Positions 25,381 to 40,192 of a stretch of 64,000 bases of DNA are shown piece after piece. This stretch comes from Gordionus sp. m RMFG-2023 (taxonomy: Eukaryota > Nematomorpha > Gordioida > Chordodea > Parachordodidae). Each line of letters begins with the position of its first letter. Position 1 is the first letter of the stretch. The translations under genes were made by a program, and so were the position numbers. The notes below the pieces were generated by a model, which did no database searches, was not told where the DNA came from, and saw nothing but the letters and a program-made list of their open reading frames with translations. The stretch spans positions 20,586,846-20,650,845 of the forward strand of contig NC_088779.1 of NCBI RefSeq assembly GCF_954871325.1, read 5' to 3'.

Positions 25381-25645
25381 TGGGTACAACAGAGCTACGC
25401 TAGGTTTTCCTCAAAATCCATCAAACTGGATAGTTAATTAGGGGAATAAAAATGAGGAGCCCTTCACACGTTTGTGGGCAAGCCGCACGTACTTGTAGGC
25501 GCAACATTTCGAAAAAAGTTGCTTAAACCTCTATAAGCTTAGTAAAAAGGAGTGGGGCAAAAAAAGAGCATATACCCGATAACTACACTATAATTTAATT
25601 ACTTTAAAGGTGGGTGATGGCTGATTTTAAGTTTAAATTCTTTAG
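25381..25645 (-). repeat. Dispersed repeat R1, copy 2 (inverted)
   Basis: The reverse complement matches 11295-11563 across its length, with the core TACTTGTA, GGCAAGCCGCACG and CACGTTTGTG especially well kept. It is inserted inside the inverted-repeat element at 25061-26816. Confidence 0.75.
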
Positions 25646-25799
25646 TGTAAGTTTTGATGATTACTATCACTATTGAGATTTAATGTTCAGAGAATCTGTA
25701 AATAAATATGATTTAAATAAAAAAATTTGCCTGAACAGTAGATAGTGTTATTTTTTTATTAATGATTCAACCCATACAATATAGTAATCATAGTCTATG

Positions 25800-26375
25800 T
25801 TCAATTTAATGTAACCATTTCAGCTTCAAAGGGAATTATGTGGAATAAAAATATTTAATATAAAAATGGATGATCTTTTGCTCCTTATTCTATATATCTA
25901 ATTGTGTAAACTTATAAATTGCAAAAGGATATAGATATATACATTCAAGAGTGGAATGAAATGTTCAATAACCTAATTGTGTGATCTTTTGGTTCTTATA
26001 TTTACAAGAAAAGGAATACAATATATCTAATTGTGTGACCCTTCTCTTAACTTTGGATCTGATATACTCAACAAATTAAAATAGATCAGATGTAACCATT
26101 CCAGTTTAGAAGGTATATGTGTAAGTAAACTTATTATTGCAAAAGGAAGTGTAGAATATTATAATAAATCTAATTGTATGGTTATTTTATACTTACTGAG
26201 TGGAATAAAAATATTCAATATAAAATTGCATGTCTTTTAATCCTTATATAGAATAAAGATATTCTATATATAATCAAGAGTGGAATGAAATGTTCAATAA
26301 CAAAATTATGTGGTCTTTTAGATCTGTCTGATGTACACAATAAATTTAAAATAGAATCAAATGTAACCATTCCAG
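25800..26375. repeat. Degenerate tandem repeat, period about 270-280 bp
   Basis: TGTAACCATTYCAG recurs near 25811, 26093 and 26361, and GAGTGGAATGAAATGTTCAA recurs near 25950 and 26277, indicating two diverged units inside the inverted-repeat element. Confidence 0.7.
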
Positions 26376-26444
26376 TTTAAAGTTAATAATTTCGCCGAAA
26401 GGTGTTAAATAAAATTTTAAATCAACTTTATTGACTATTTAACG

Positions 26445-26540
26445 AAGGTCGTGAGTTCGAGACTAGTCTTGGCCACCATGAAGAATTGTCATAAAATAAC
26501 ATCTTAATTCTTTATATAGTTAGATAAATCATGCAGAATT
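26445..26540 (+). mobile_element. SINE remnant (tRNA-like B-box region)
   Basis: GTCGTGAGTTCGAGACTAG followed by TCTTGGCCACC resembles the B box and start of body of a tRNA-derived SINE. A related segment lies at 29275-29345. Confidence 0.45.
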
Positions 26541-26816
26541 ATGATACAACTTTTTTATTATTATGAATTACATTTTCTTTTTTTAAAAAAATGTTCCTTT
26601 TATATCTTTTTTAAACAATAAATATGAAATAACCAATTATATAAAATGAAAATGTTCGTTTAAAATTGAATTTAACTTGATAACAAAAAATATCAATAAT
26701 AAATTGATTTTAAAATAATGTTAATACGATAAAATAAAACGTTAATATAAACTAAAAATAATTTCGCCAAAAGGTGTAAAATAAAATTTTAAATAACTTT
26801 ATTGACTTATAAGTCC

Positions 26817-28490
26817 TTCAATTACTAAATCCAACTTTACAGATATGCCAAAAATACTTGGCGAAAATACAAACGTTACGATGTACATTATAAGTTAGTA
26901 CTGCAACAAGTATAATATGCCTCAACAGATTTTTAATTTAAAAAACCACACGAAAAAGTGTATCCCAACATATTAGAAATGAAAATCCAAAGAAAACTGA
27001 TAAATATTGAAAATGCTATTTCAATAAGCTAATTCTTAGATATTTCATAAATAACATCGATATTCAAGTGAATCCTTTGGAGATATATTTAAATGTTAAC
27101 AAAAACATTAAGATTTGGTGTCAACAGACATCTTGTAAACACTTATCTAATATTTATAATTTGGTTAAAGAACAAATTATCTTAAATGTGAAAAGCCAAT
27201 TGTCGATTACCACCGAATCTGCATTGGGTTAAATTTATCATCTTACCTCACAATAACTCTTCATTACATAGATAACTGGGTCATAAGTTTTTATTGGATC
27301 TGATTGAATTCCTTTAATGAAATTTTAATAACTTATATATTAGTCTAACATAAATGAAAGGGTTAAATAAAAATTATTTGAATTCATGTTTAATATAGCC
27401 TAATAAGAAACCATTTTAAATATTAAACAAGATTAATTTGGGCTTTAAAATACATAATTTGGAGTAACACCCAGCACGTGATGAACTAAAAATGTCATTT
27501 AAGCCTTATTACTCATTAGAAATAGGCAAAGCCTTATTAGAATCAGCTAACCTAATTTAGGTTTAGCCTAAAATACGGCTAAAACAAAATAGTCACCCAC
27601 TAATTGTTTTAATAGAAATAATTTTTATAATATATAAATTTAAGGGTAGTATTTTATCATATACAATGTTGACAGATTGCAAAGCTTTTTAACCAATGTC
27701 TAATTATTTTAAGCCAATTTTCAGGCTTAGCATAATTAGGTTTAATTGATTTTGAGTATGCTAAAATTAGTAAATTATGCAACACTTCAGCAACAACAAA
27801 ATTTGATATAAGTGTTATCAGTATGAAATATGAAGAGAAGCAAAAAGTTTCCATCTTGATTGCTTTTAAAAACTATTAAGTTTCTAGACATGGTGTTGCA
27901 TGAATGCTAAAGTCCTAGAATGTATTTTCTTTATAAACAATACCATAATTATTTTAAATAATAATATCCCCAATAAATACTAATCCCATCAATTTATTTA
28001 TTAGATTGGCCACCATTTTCTTTATATCCCATTCTTATTGAAACATTTGCAATGTAATCCAACAAGAGCTATGAAAGATATTTGGAGAATAAATTTAAGT
28101 TTATATGAAAATTGATATATCATAAATTCAATGCTAAAGAATAGACATATAAAAGCAAATGGAAATTTAACAAAAATTTTAAATACTTAGCAAATAATTA
28201 ATGTTAATTTGTTTATTATGTGTTAATAAAATTTTTAAAATAGAATTTTAGTGCTATTAATTATATTAAAATTTATGAGCTTAAAAATAAAGTTTAGTGA
28301 ATATCATTACAAAAAAGTAAGTAGAAATTATTATAAACAATCTCATTAGTGTCAAGTGTCAGTAAACAAAAGTTTTCAGATAATGTATTTTACCATATAA
28401 AATGTGCCAAACAATTTCTGTAAAAATCTCTATATATAGATTAGTCTAAATCGAAAATATTTATTGTTAGTATTATAGGTTTAATTAAGT
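26817..28490. other. Gene-free AT-rich region downstream of UBA52
   Basis: A minus-strand frame at 27657-27854 encodes 65 residues with a hydrophobic N-terminus (FSSYFILITLISNFVVAEV), but no family, intron or domain supports it. Positions 27360-27600 hold a diverged repeat with GGCTTTA and AGCCTTATT words. The rest shows nothing. Confidence 0.4.
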
Positions 28491-32099
<3,609 letters not shown>

Positions 32100-32560
32100 A
32101 TACTCTGGCTATGAATGGCTTGATTCCTACCCCAGTATCTTAAATAATAATACACTAGCAACAAATGTATTCAAATCACAGACTGTTTTGGATGCCATGC
32201 GCTCAATTGTAAATTCTTATCAAAAATTAATCGACATAACAAAGTAAGAAAACTTATTTTTACATTTCTCAATAAGCAGATCCCCCGTGCATTCATGAAC
32301 TCCCATTCTCCATATATAAATGATCCCTATGACAAAACTAGTTTCCTTTGGTCTGGGATTTTAATTGCATGGCCCCTTGCCTCATCAAATAATATGACTC
32401 TCTTCTCAGGGCTGAGATATTAAAATGTTCCTACCTGATGGGTGATAACCACTTCGTCCCCTTCGTAGTTACATCCTCCTGCTCCTTTGTGCAAACTGCT
32501 TTCAATCTTTTTAAAAACGTTTTGAAATCTATAAAGAAAAAAAAACATATATCTCCCGAT
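32100..32560. other. Unidentified GC-richer, coding-like patch
   Basis: The patch is less AT-rich than its surroundings and is open in several frames. On plus, 32165-32420 reads about 85 codons ending at TAA (with QIPRAFMNSHSPYINDPYDK). On minus, about 32560-32290 reads with a single early stop (with HKGAGGCNYEGDEVVITHQ and PEKRVILFDEARGHAIKI). I cannot decide the strand or family. It is probably a decayed gene or element. Confidence 0.35.
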
Positions 32561-32592
32561 TTTATAAACTTAAACAAAATATGTCTTACAAT

Positions 32593-32912
32593 TAGTGATC
32601 TTCATCGGGCCTAATTTCTCAAGGCCGACCCGGAATTTTTTTAAAAAAATTTACTTGCCAGGCCCGAATTTATTTAAATATAGTAATTATTTTATAATTA
32701 CTCAAAATATGATATATATTATATGGCGTCTAATCAAATATTTTTATCATAAAACTGATAAATTAGATGTAATAAAATTTTTTTACAAAGCCCGACCTGG
32801 CCCGAATTTTAAAAAAATATTAGGCCCGGCCCAGCCCGATTTCTTTTTAAAAAAATAGGCCTAAACTTGGCCCGAAGCCTGTTTGGGCTGGGCCTACTTT
32901 TGCAGATCTCTA
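32593..32912. mobile_element. hAT-type MITE, copy 2
   Basis: The left end reads TAGTGATCTTCATCGGGCC, and the right end on the other strand reads TAGAGATCTGCAAAAGTAGG. Flanks CTTACAAT (32585-32592) and ATTACAAT (32913-32920) agree at 7 of 8 bases, consistent with an old 8-bp hAT duplication. The interior is about 75 bp shorter than copy 1 (17996-18390) but collinear. The frame at 32595-32858 is an accident of this element. Confidence 0.88.
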
Positions 32913-33224
32913 ATTACAATAATTCGTTATCTAATGTTTAAAAATTCTTGGCCGCATTCACTTAGCTTTCTCCTTATCTTTTTATCATTATAACTTTTGA
33001 TATTATTGTATACTTTATTTGTAAATTCTTTATACATAGTTTAATATTATCATGTTATGTCATATATTACTTTTTTTATAAATATAAATTCAAAAAAAAA
33101 ACAATGTTACTGGATTGGGTAATAGCGACAACTTAAGAAATAAGCTCAAAAATGTTCCAATTCCAAATAAAATTATCGGTAACAAAAAGAGCAAGAAATC
33201 TATTTGCCTTCCGAACATCAAGTC

Positions 33225-33425
33225 CAGGTTGAAACTGACGCTGGCATTTTGGAAACGCAAAGAAGCTAGAATTTTCTAATTTAGCAATATTTGCTAGGAA
33301 AATACTTTCCACCCTAACCACCAGCACCCCGAGTGAATTATTTTCTCTGTTGCTGGTTTGATTTTAATTTTAAAAAGATCTTCATTATTTCCAGATAACT
33401 TGTATAAACTTATATATAGATAAAA
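33225..33425 (+). pseudogene. hAT transposase C-terminal dimerisation region, decayed
   Basis: Plus-strand frames spell fragments of the hAT C-terminal block: WKRKEARIF, then HPNHQHP, then IIFSVAGLI and LFPDNLYKLI, matching the usual P-x-x-S-x-x-S-E-R-x-F-S-x-A-G pattern with frame changes and stops. The minus frame 33133-33327 is its shadow. Confidence 0.65.
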
Positions 33426-34399
33426 ACTACATCTATATATCTTCAAAAATTTTTTAATTATTTATGTATCCATTTTACTATTCCCTTTTTATAAATAATG
33501 TGTCTTCTCATGTAAAAATATTTTTTTAACATATAAATTTTTATAAAATTTTTTATTTTGTTTGGCCTATAATAAAGATGTACTCGTATTCTGATTTTTA
33601 TGATTAATTTTGAAGTCAATAATATACAAGCAAATTTACATGTTTATCATAGTTGTTTTATAGGCGCGACGATTTTAAAATTTTTATTGGCGGCTGGTGC
33701 ACCGCTGATATAAAAATGCAAAAGCCCCCCCCCTTCCTCCGAATAATATATCGGTGCAGAGGTCTATCTATAACTAGGCCTGTAACGTAGGGGAAATTTC
33801 CCCGGGAAGCTTCGAAATTTTCTCTATAGTATCCCCAATTTTTATTTTATGTTTTTTTTTGATCAAATAAATCAGGATTTCATATTTAAGAAAAATATCT
33901 TTTCCTCTTGGTTCATATATCATAACTATGTTATATTTTTGTATTCATTTTCGATAATATAATAGCTCAACTCTAGTAATATTCATCGGATGAAATTTTT
34001 TTTGACTGAAATATATTTAAAATTTTTAATAATAACTGAAATAAGGAGTATGATTAAAGATTGAAGAGATATAGGATAAGTCCAACGTCCTCTTCTAATT
34101 TAATTCAACTAATAATTTAATGAAATATATTTATAATTTCGCGCTAAATTCATTTTCTATAATGCAAAGTATTTGGAATATTTCAATCTTTAAAAACAGC
34201 CTTTAAAATGCTAACAAGATATTTACTCAGTAAAAATTTGTTAACCAGTGAATATGAGATTAAAAATAACCGAAAAATAAGATTACAAATCTGACCCTTA
34301 TTAATGGAGTATTTATACAATTTTATAAAATTATTTCTACACAAATTGAGAAAGTCGAAGTGGAAATCAAACTTATTTGACGTTCCTCAAGCATTAATC
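33426..34399. other. Gene-free AT-rich region
   Basis: A GC-richer scrap with TAGGCCTGTAACGTAGGGG lies at about 33775-33830. No gene or complete element is supported. Confidence 0.45.
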
Positions 34400-34600
34400 A
34401 GAAAATTTATTACATATTACTCTGCTCATATACTTGACACAAAGTATTGCAGATTTTACAGACAATGAAGCTGTCGATAAAAGATTAGATATTATAAATC
34501 GATTTTCTGCATATATAGATTTAGATGTTGCCAGACAAATTGTTCGATTTTAAAGATCTGGAATCGTTTCAAACGAAGATTAAATAATTGAAATCATATT
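34400..34600 (+). pseudogene. hAT transposase fragment (region before the dimerisation domain)
   Basis: A plus-strand frame reads SAHILDTKYC and then, in another frame, DNEAVDKRLDIINRF, resembling the hAT segment A-H-x-L-D-P-x-Y. It is short and broken. Confidence 0.45.
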
Positions 34601-34834
34601 ACACATACTAATATTCTATATGTTCTTTACAAAATATGAAAAAAAATTTAATATTGACCTGTAAATTTTTAAAAAAAATTCCCGTTGTTTCCCTATTTTC
34701 CCCAAATTCCCTCACATGACAATTATAAACATTTTATTTATCAAATAATTATATATACAATAAATATGTTACTATTTTACAATATACATAATAATTCCTT
34801 GATTAATCTTTTGCCAGTTATTCCGATGGTCATC

Positions 34835-35471
34835 TCATATTAAAGGTGAATTATTGTGTTTAAAATTACTGAGATTATCTTCGATGATGCTTTGCAATAA
34901 TTTTTGATTTTTGTAGTTGAGTTTTAGATTTTCTAGATATATAAAATAAATTAATTGTTTTACAAGTAAGCAACTTAGACAAGGTTATATGAGCAAAATA
35001 TTTCTTAAAAATTAAAGAATTTCAAGGTTATTTTCATATTAGAGGCCGCCCTAACTAGCTTTTCCCAGCAGATTTTTAGTCCTTTTACATAGGATTTTCA
35101 AAATTTTCCTTTTTTGAATCAAGCTGATATAAAAAATAGAGTTTTACTGCAACGTTAACAGCAATTTAAAAAATCTGCAATTAAAAACGGAGCTGGGATG
35201 CCCTTATAGAAAAAATATTAATATAAATTTATAATTAATTCTAAAAAACCAATTTCTTGCTGCAATTGTGTAGAACAATGATCTATATAACAAGATGTAA
35301 TATTCGAGCCATTCTTCAATATCCATATTATGTAAAATTGGAGCTTTTTAATGCTTTTTTGAAAAGATAGGTAATCTAGACTATCCAATGCGAGAGAACC
35401 TTTGGCGTCAAATATTTTGGTGTGCGATTCGCTGAATTCAACTACTTTATGACATCGAGCTCTTAAGGAGT
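34835..35471 (-). CDS. Two phase-compatible 3' exons of an unidentified host gene
   Basis: The exon at 35471-35250 (222 nt) is preceded by AAACAG, followed by GTTTTT, and open in one frame for 74 codons with phase 1 at both ends. It contains RARCHKVVEFSESHTKIFD, KGSLALDSLDYLSFQKSIKK and LKNGSNITSCYIDHC. The candidate last exon 34932-34835 is preceded by ATCTAG, continues in the matching phase with ENLKLNYKNQKLLQSIIED and ends at TGA; its heptad-like spacing suggests a coiled coil. The intron between would be 317 nt. Such long open frames are unlikely by chance in DNA this AT-rich. I do not recognise the family, and upstream exons were not found. Confidence 0.45.
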
Positions 35472-35675
35472 CTGTTTAAATACAAGTTTGGATTAAATGG
35501 TGTATATATAAGTAAATTAAATTCAAAATTTCTATTTAGTTATATTAAAGGCCTCTACTTGAAATCATCTAATAATCTTTTCATTTTCTCCTGTCTAGCA
35601 TAAAATTTCATAAATATTTAACAAATTATTTTATCTTAGATATTTTTTTTATAATATATAAAATAAATCTAGTGT

Positions 35676-36009
35676 ATATGTTAGCGGGAATGTGTTTTTC
35701 TGGCAATGTGTTATTTTTTCAATTTTAATCATTTTTTGAGTATGTTTTTTTAAATTTAAAAATATAATTTTACCGGAAATGTATTTCAGCATGTTTAGAA
35801 TACCCATCTTATGAATTGTACATTCTTTTACCATTAACTTTTAAATAATTTATAATTTATATTAAGTTCAAATGTTATTGGCAAAATTATCTGAAATTCA
35901 TAGGGTGATATTTTAAACATGATAAAATATTTCATGTAAAATCAGATTTTCTTTAAAAAAACGGGCTCAAAATGTAAAGTTGGAAACATAACACATTGCC
36001 GCTAACATA
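35676..36009. mobile_element. MITE of about 335 bp
   Basis: The left end reads TATATGTTAGCGGGAATGTG, and the right end on the other strand reads ATATGTTAGCGGCAATGTG, giving TIRs of about 20 bp. The interior is AT-rich, and the minus frame at 35649-35834 is incidental. It abuts the left end of the long-TIR element starting near 36006. Confidence 0.75.
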
Positions 36010-36099
36010 TATATAATGAATTCCATGAGTAATCATTAAAAAAAAACACGATTTTTCAACCCAACCTCCTCACATTCTTCTAAAATTTTTAAGAGTTAA

Positions 36100-37826
36100 T
36101 ATCCCTTTCGCGCCCAGCGAGATCATTTGTCATAAAACTTTTAATCAATTAATTTTTATATTTAAAAAACTAATGGTTGCTACTTAGACACATGAATTTA
36201 CAAAACAATATTTATTATTTCGTATTTTATCATTAACCTGTAAAAATCATTATTTTATTATATCAAAATACAAGTTCAAAGTTAGGTATTTTACGCGCCT
36301 AAATTTTTACACTTTTACATCGATAACCATTCTATATAAATATATATAAATCAAAGGTATATAATGTTTTTATAATATATTATTACTAGTATTTCATATT
36401 TAGTAAAAAATTTTTAACAATAACTATTATTTATATGATTTTTTGAAGGGAATCCAAATTGGTAACATTGGGATTTTATAATGTAATTTTTTACAATTAA
36501 ATATTGGAAATATGATATAGTAAGAATTGAATATAGGTTATTTTCCACTTATAAAGCCACTATAATATTTGCAAAAAGTTAAGAAAGTGGAAATTTTTTT
36601 ATAACACTTTTTTTAAAATTATTATAAATATTTTTTAGATGACCTCAATATATATTATACCAGAGGGAGATAAATTTACACAATATATTAGCCCAAAACC
36701 GCATAAATGGGGAATTAAAATTTTCGCTTTATGTGGATCATTTGGAATGCTATATGATTTAGAAATATATTTAGGAAAATCCACAAATATAAAAAAAACT
36801 TTGATGGGAATTAGCGGAGATATTGTTATACAACTATTAGAAACTGTTCCCCCACATAAAATTCATAAAATTTACATGGATAACTTTTTTTCTTCATATA
36901 ATTTAGCAGCTGCGCTCAAAGATAATGGTTTATCATGTCGGGGACCCTTAAATCTAATCGATTATCGAAATGCCATCTGGTTGATGATAAAATCTTAAAG
37001 GAAAAAGAAAGAGGGTCTCATGATTATAAAGTGGATTCTAATAATATTATAATTTGCAAATGGTTTGATAACAAATCGGTTATCACCATATCATTATTTA
37101 TGGTATACATCCCATATCACGAACGAGAAGATGGTCAAAATCTTTTATCAATGTCAAAATTCCGGCCATAATTCAAGACTATAACGGTGGTATGGGCGTG
37201 GTGGATTTCCATATGTTAATTGAACTCTACAGAACCGACATAAAATGGAAGCGTTTTTACATGCATGTTTCCTTTCATTTATTAGATTCCTGTGTAGTGA
37301 ATTCATGGTTGCTCTATAGACGCCACATGAAACAGAAAAATAGTAAACATATATCCCTTTTAGTATTTAAAGCTCAGATAGCTAAAGGATTGATGATGGT
37401 TGGAAAGGAAAATGATGGAAAAGAAGGTAGACCTATGTTGAAGATTGAAGGAAGTTGAATAGTTTTCATCCAATCCCAGATATCAGATAATAAAACAGGG
37501 CATTGGCCATCAGCGGTTAGTAGACACAGATGCACAAGTACTGCCAAAATGGTTATTCAAGATTTGAATGTATAAAATGTAAAATATCTTTATGTTTAAA
37601 TAAAAATCGCAATTGTTTTACTTCTTATCATTCAAAATAAATTGTATATTTTTTTATATATGAATATCCCAATGATGACAATTGGTAACATTTCATATTC
37701 TATATATATATACACTTTTTTTAAATAAAAAACGTTGAAAATGTGTTATTTGTGTCTTGTTTAACTCAGTTTTAGAAGAAAAAATTTTTTATGTTCACGG
37801 GAAATATTTCGGGCGCGAAAGGGGTA
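36100..37826 (+). mobile_element. piggyBac transposon, internally decayed, nested in the long-TIR element
   Basis: TIRs are TATCCCTTTCGCGCCC at 36100-36115 and GGGCGCGAAAGGGGTA at 37811-37826. TTAA, the invariable piggyBac target, stands at 36096-36099 on the left; the right flank reads TATA, a diverged TTAA. The insertion interrupts the left arm of the surrounding inverted repeat. Confidence 0.88.
36639..37640 (+). pseudogene. piggyBac transposase (PGBD type), N-terminally incomplete
   Basis: Frames 36639-36998, 36935-37171 and 37192-37458 and a trailing segment to the TAA at 37638-37640 cover the DDE core and C-terminal cysteine-rich domain. Visible motifs are SPKPHKWGIKIFALC, then IYMDNFFSSYNLAAAL with a catalytic Asp, then CRGPLNL. 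Further on come NGGMGVVDFHMLIELYRTDI with a third-block Asp, VNSWLLYRRH, and finally KCKISLCLNKNRNCFTSYH of the RING-like tail. The segment carrying the first catalytic Asp is missing: 36116-36600 is not coding. At least three frame changes are needed, so the gene is dead, though the DNA ends remain well preserved. Confidence 0.88.
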
Positions 37827-39976
37827 TATATTATAACTAAGAAAAAAATAAAATTTTAACCTTCCAAACAGTGGCTGAGATATGGGGCTCCAAATGTCAA
37901 AAAGTGGGGCATTTTGGGGAAAATACTCTATCTTTAATTTTAAATATCATTGGATATAATTAAGCTAGAAGTGTCTTTGAAATTTATTTATATAGCCTAA
38001 TGGTTGACCTTTTAAGTTATATAATGTTAAATTTTTTTATATAAATGTCAAAAAACGGAAATAGAAAATCGGAAATGATCATATTATCAAATCGATATTT
38101 ATTTTTATGAATGGCTATAGGATTAATTAGTGTGGTTAGGTTGGATCGAATTAGCATAACTTTTGGTGGGGTTTTTAGTTGAAAAATGAACCAGAGCCAT
38201 CCCTACAAAATGGGTAGATCTGGTAGAACAAATCCATAGATCCGAGCACCAACTTATTATATTTATAATATATTTTTATGCATAGAGTACGAGTATTACA
38301 ATATTAGCATAGAAATAATTATCTTTAAGATTACTTTTTTTAAAATTGTTCTCTTCTTAAGCTGAAAATATTTGATAAATTTTTACACTAGAAACTCGAG
38401 TTTTCATAGATAAAAAAATTAGAGGACGAGTAGTTCAACTCAATATTTAGCATCGAATTCGAAATAATTATCTTTTAGGACCGGGCTAATTATTACAGGA
38501 ATTTATCAGTTATTAAATATTTATAATTCATATATCATTAAAAAAATGCGGGTAATATATTGTTTAATTAATCAATAATTTTCGGGGTCTGACCTAAAGT
38601 CATAAAAATTGGCTTAGGCTTAAGCCGACTAGATGAGTTAGCTTTGGCTAGTGTTGGCTCAGGAGTTGGATTAATTGCCCTAATAATTGGCTGGCGTTTA
38701 ATTTTGAGCCAAAATGTATTTATTTGTTATTTAACTCTAATTCGCTAATGGATATTACGACAAAAATTAATTGCTTAATATATAGCCAAAAATTGCCTTC
38801 CCATCAAAAATTTTATAATATTGGCTATCCAAAAAATTTCAAGTTGTATTATATAACCTCTAGCGAGTAGTTCAAGCTGATCCTTGCTCGCACGTATCGA
38901 TGGAAAGATCCTTCAGTGGACTAATTAAGTAACCACATTAAGAACTAGATTGGACAAATGTACTTTAGAGATATTTTAATCATCAAACTTAATAAAAATT
39001 TGTTAAACAACTTTATCTTTTGAGTTTTGATATTTATTTTTATTTATACAGGATTTTGAATTGAATCCGTTATTATTTGAATAATTATATATTGTCTTAG
39101 ATTAAATAAAATAATTTTTATGAAATTGTTACAAAGTTAAAGGATACTAATTTTGAGATGACATCTATAAAATATGGAATAGACATTTTTCGAACTCCTT
39201 AATTTAAATAATTTGTTTTTAATCAAATGAACTCGGATTTAGGTAATAATTATATTTTTTTCTTAAAACTAATAATATAGAGAACTAAAGAATGTCCATA
39301 ATAATAAAATTTCAGAAATTATCGTACTTTTTAACACTCTAAAGAAATTTTTTAGGAATAGATCTATAAAAAAAACTTCTTTGACCCTGTAAAACGAAAT
39401 ATAAATTTTAAAAAATATTTTATATATAAAAATATAAAATTTATTATTAGTTATAACATTGTTATCCTATCCATATAAGAACACTAAACCTTTCCAAAAT
39501 ATTATAATTCTTGAGAATTTTGATGGAAGAGTAAATTAAAAATAAATAATTGATCTTATTACTTGACAAACCACGATATTTTTTTTAGCAAAACAATTAT
39601 ATATTTTTATAAAGATAATTTGAGATATTTATAAAATTTAAGCAGATTTATGTACCAAATACTAGTTCGATTTTCTGAAATTTATTTAATTCTTCTAAAT
39701 TTATAATTAATTGTTTCAATTTAAATTATATATATTAAATTGTTCACCATGACTAGTAGAGTATTATCTTAAAAAATGGAGATTGGTCTTAAATAAGCTA
39801 TTTAGTAAAACTCACTTTTATATCTCAATGTGTTTCTTTAAAATCAGTATATAACTACTTAAGAATGCATAAAATGAGTCATTTCTGCAATTGACACTCT
39901 CTCCTTTAACCTTTATTAATATAAAATGGTTTTTACCAGGGAATTATAATTTTTTTAATATATCTTTAATATTGTA

Positions 39977-40192
39977 TTGAAAAACACTCCCGGAAGTACA
40001 GTACATTTCTTAGACCTTCACAAAGGATATGTTTATCTAAATTGTGCAAATTTTAGGAAAGAAGCAAATATATTACAAAAATTACCAATAGCCCCCATTT
40101 TTTCAAATCTTTTAAATACAATAAATAATAAAATATTTGAAAGCTTTAGATTTAACTATATTACAATAAATGATTTAGCAAATATTTATTAA
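39977..40192 (+). CDS. Unidentified 71-codon open segment inside the long-TIR element
   Basis: The frame contains PGSTVHFLDLHKGYVYLNC and LPIAPIFSNLLNTINNKI and ends at TAA. Composition is more protein-like than neighbouring frames. No family was recognised. It could be a captured host exon, an element gene remnant or chance. Confidence 0.3.
   Translation: MKNTPGSTVHFLDLHKGYVYLNCANFRKEANILQKLPIAPIFSNLLNTINNKIFESFRFNYITINDLANIY

Larger units (their letters stand above)
25061..26816. mobile_element. Element with long (about 210-bp) terminal inverted repeats and nested repeats
   Basis: The left arm (25061-25266, starting GTCAATAAAGTCG) and the reverse complement of the right arm (26602-26816, starting GTCAATAAAGTTA) match almost base for base. 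They share TTTGGCGAAATTATTTTTAG-like and ACGTTTTATTTTATCG blocks. Two further partial arm copies occur inside (25290-25350 and 26388-26447), so the structure has been rearranged or is a nest of related elements. Between the arms lie R1 copy 2, a satellite of about 280-bp period and a SINE tail. No transposase is present. Confidence 0.8.

Noticed and set aside
32595-32858. 87-codon plus-strand frame
   Set aside because: It lies wholly within the hAT-type MITE copy 2 and has an unnatural composition.
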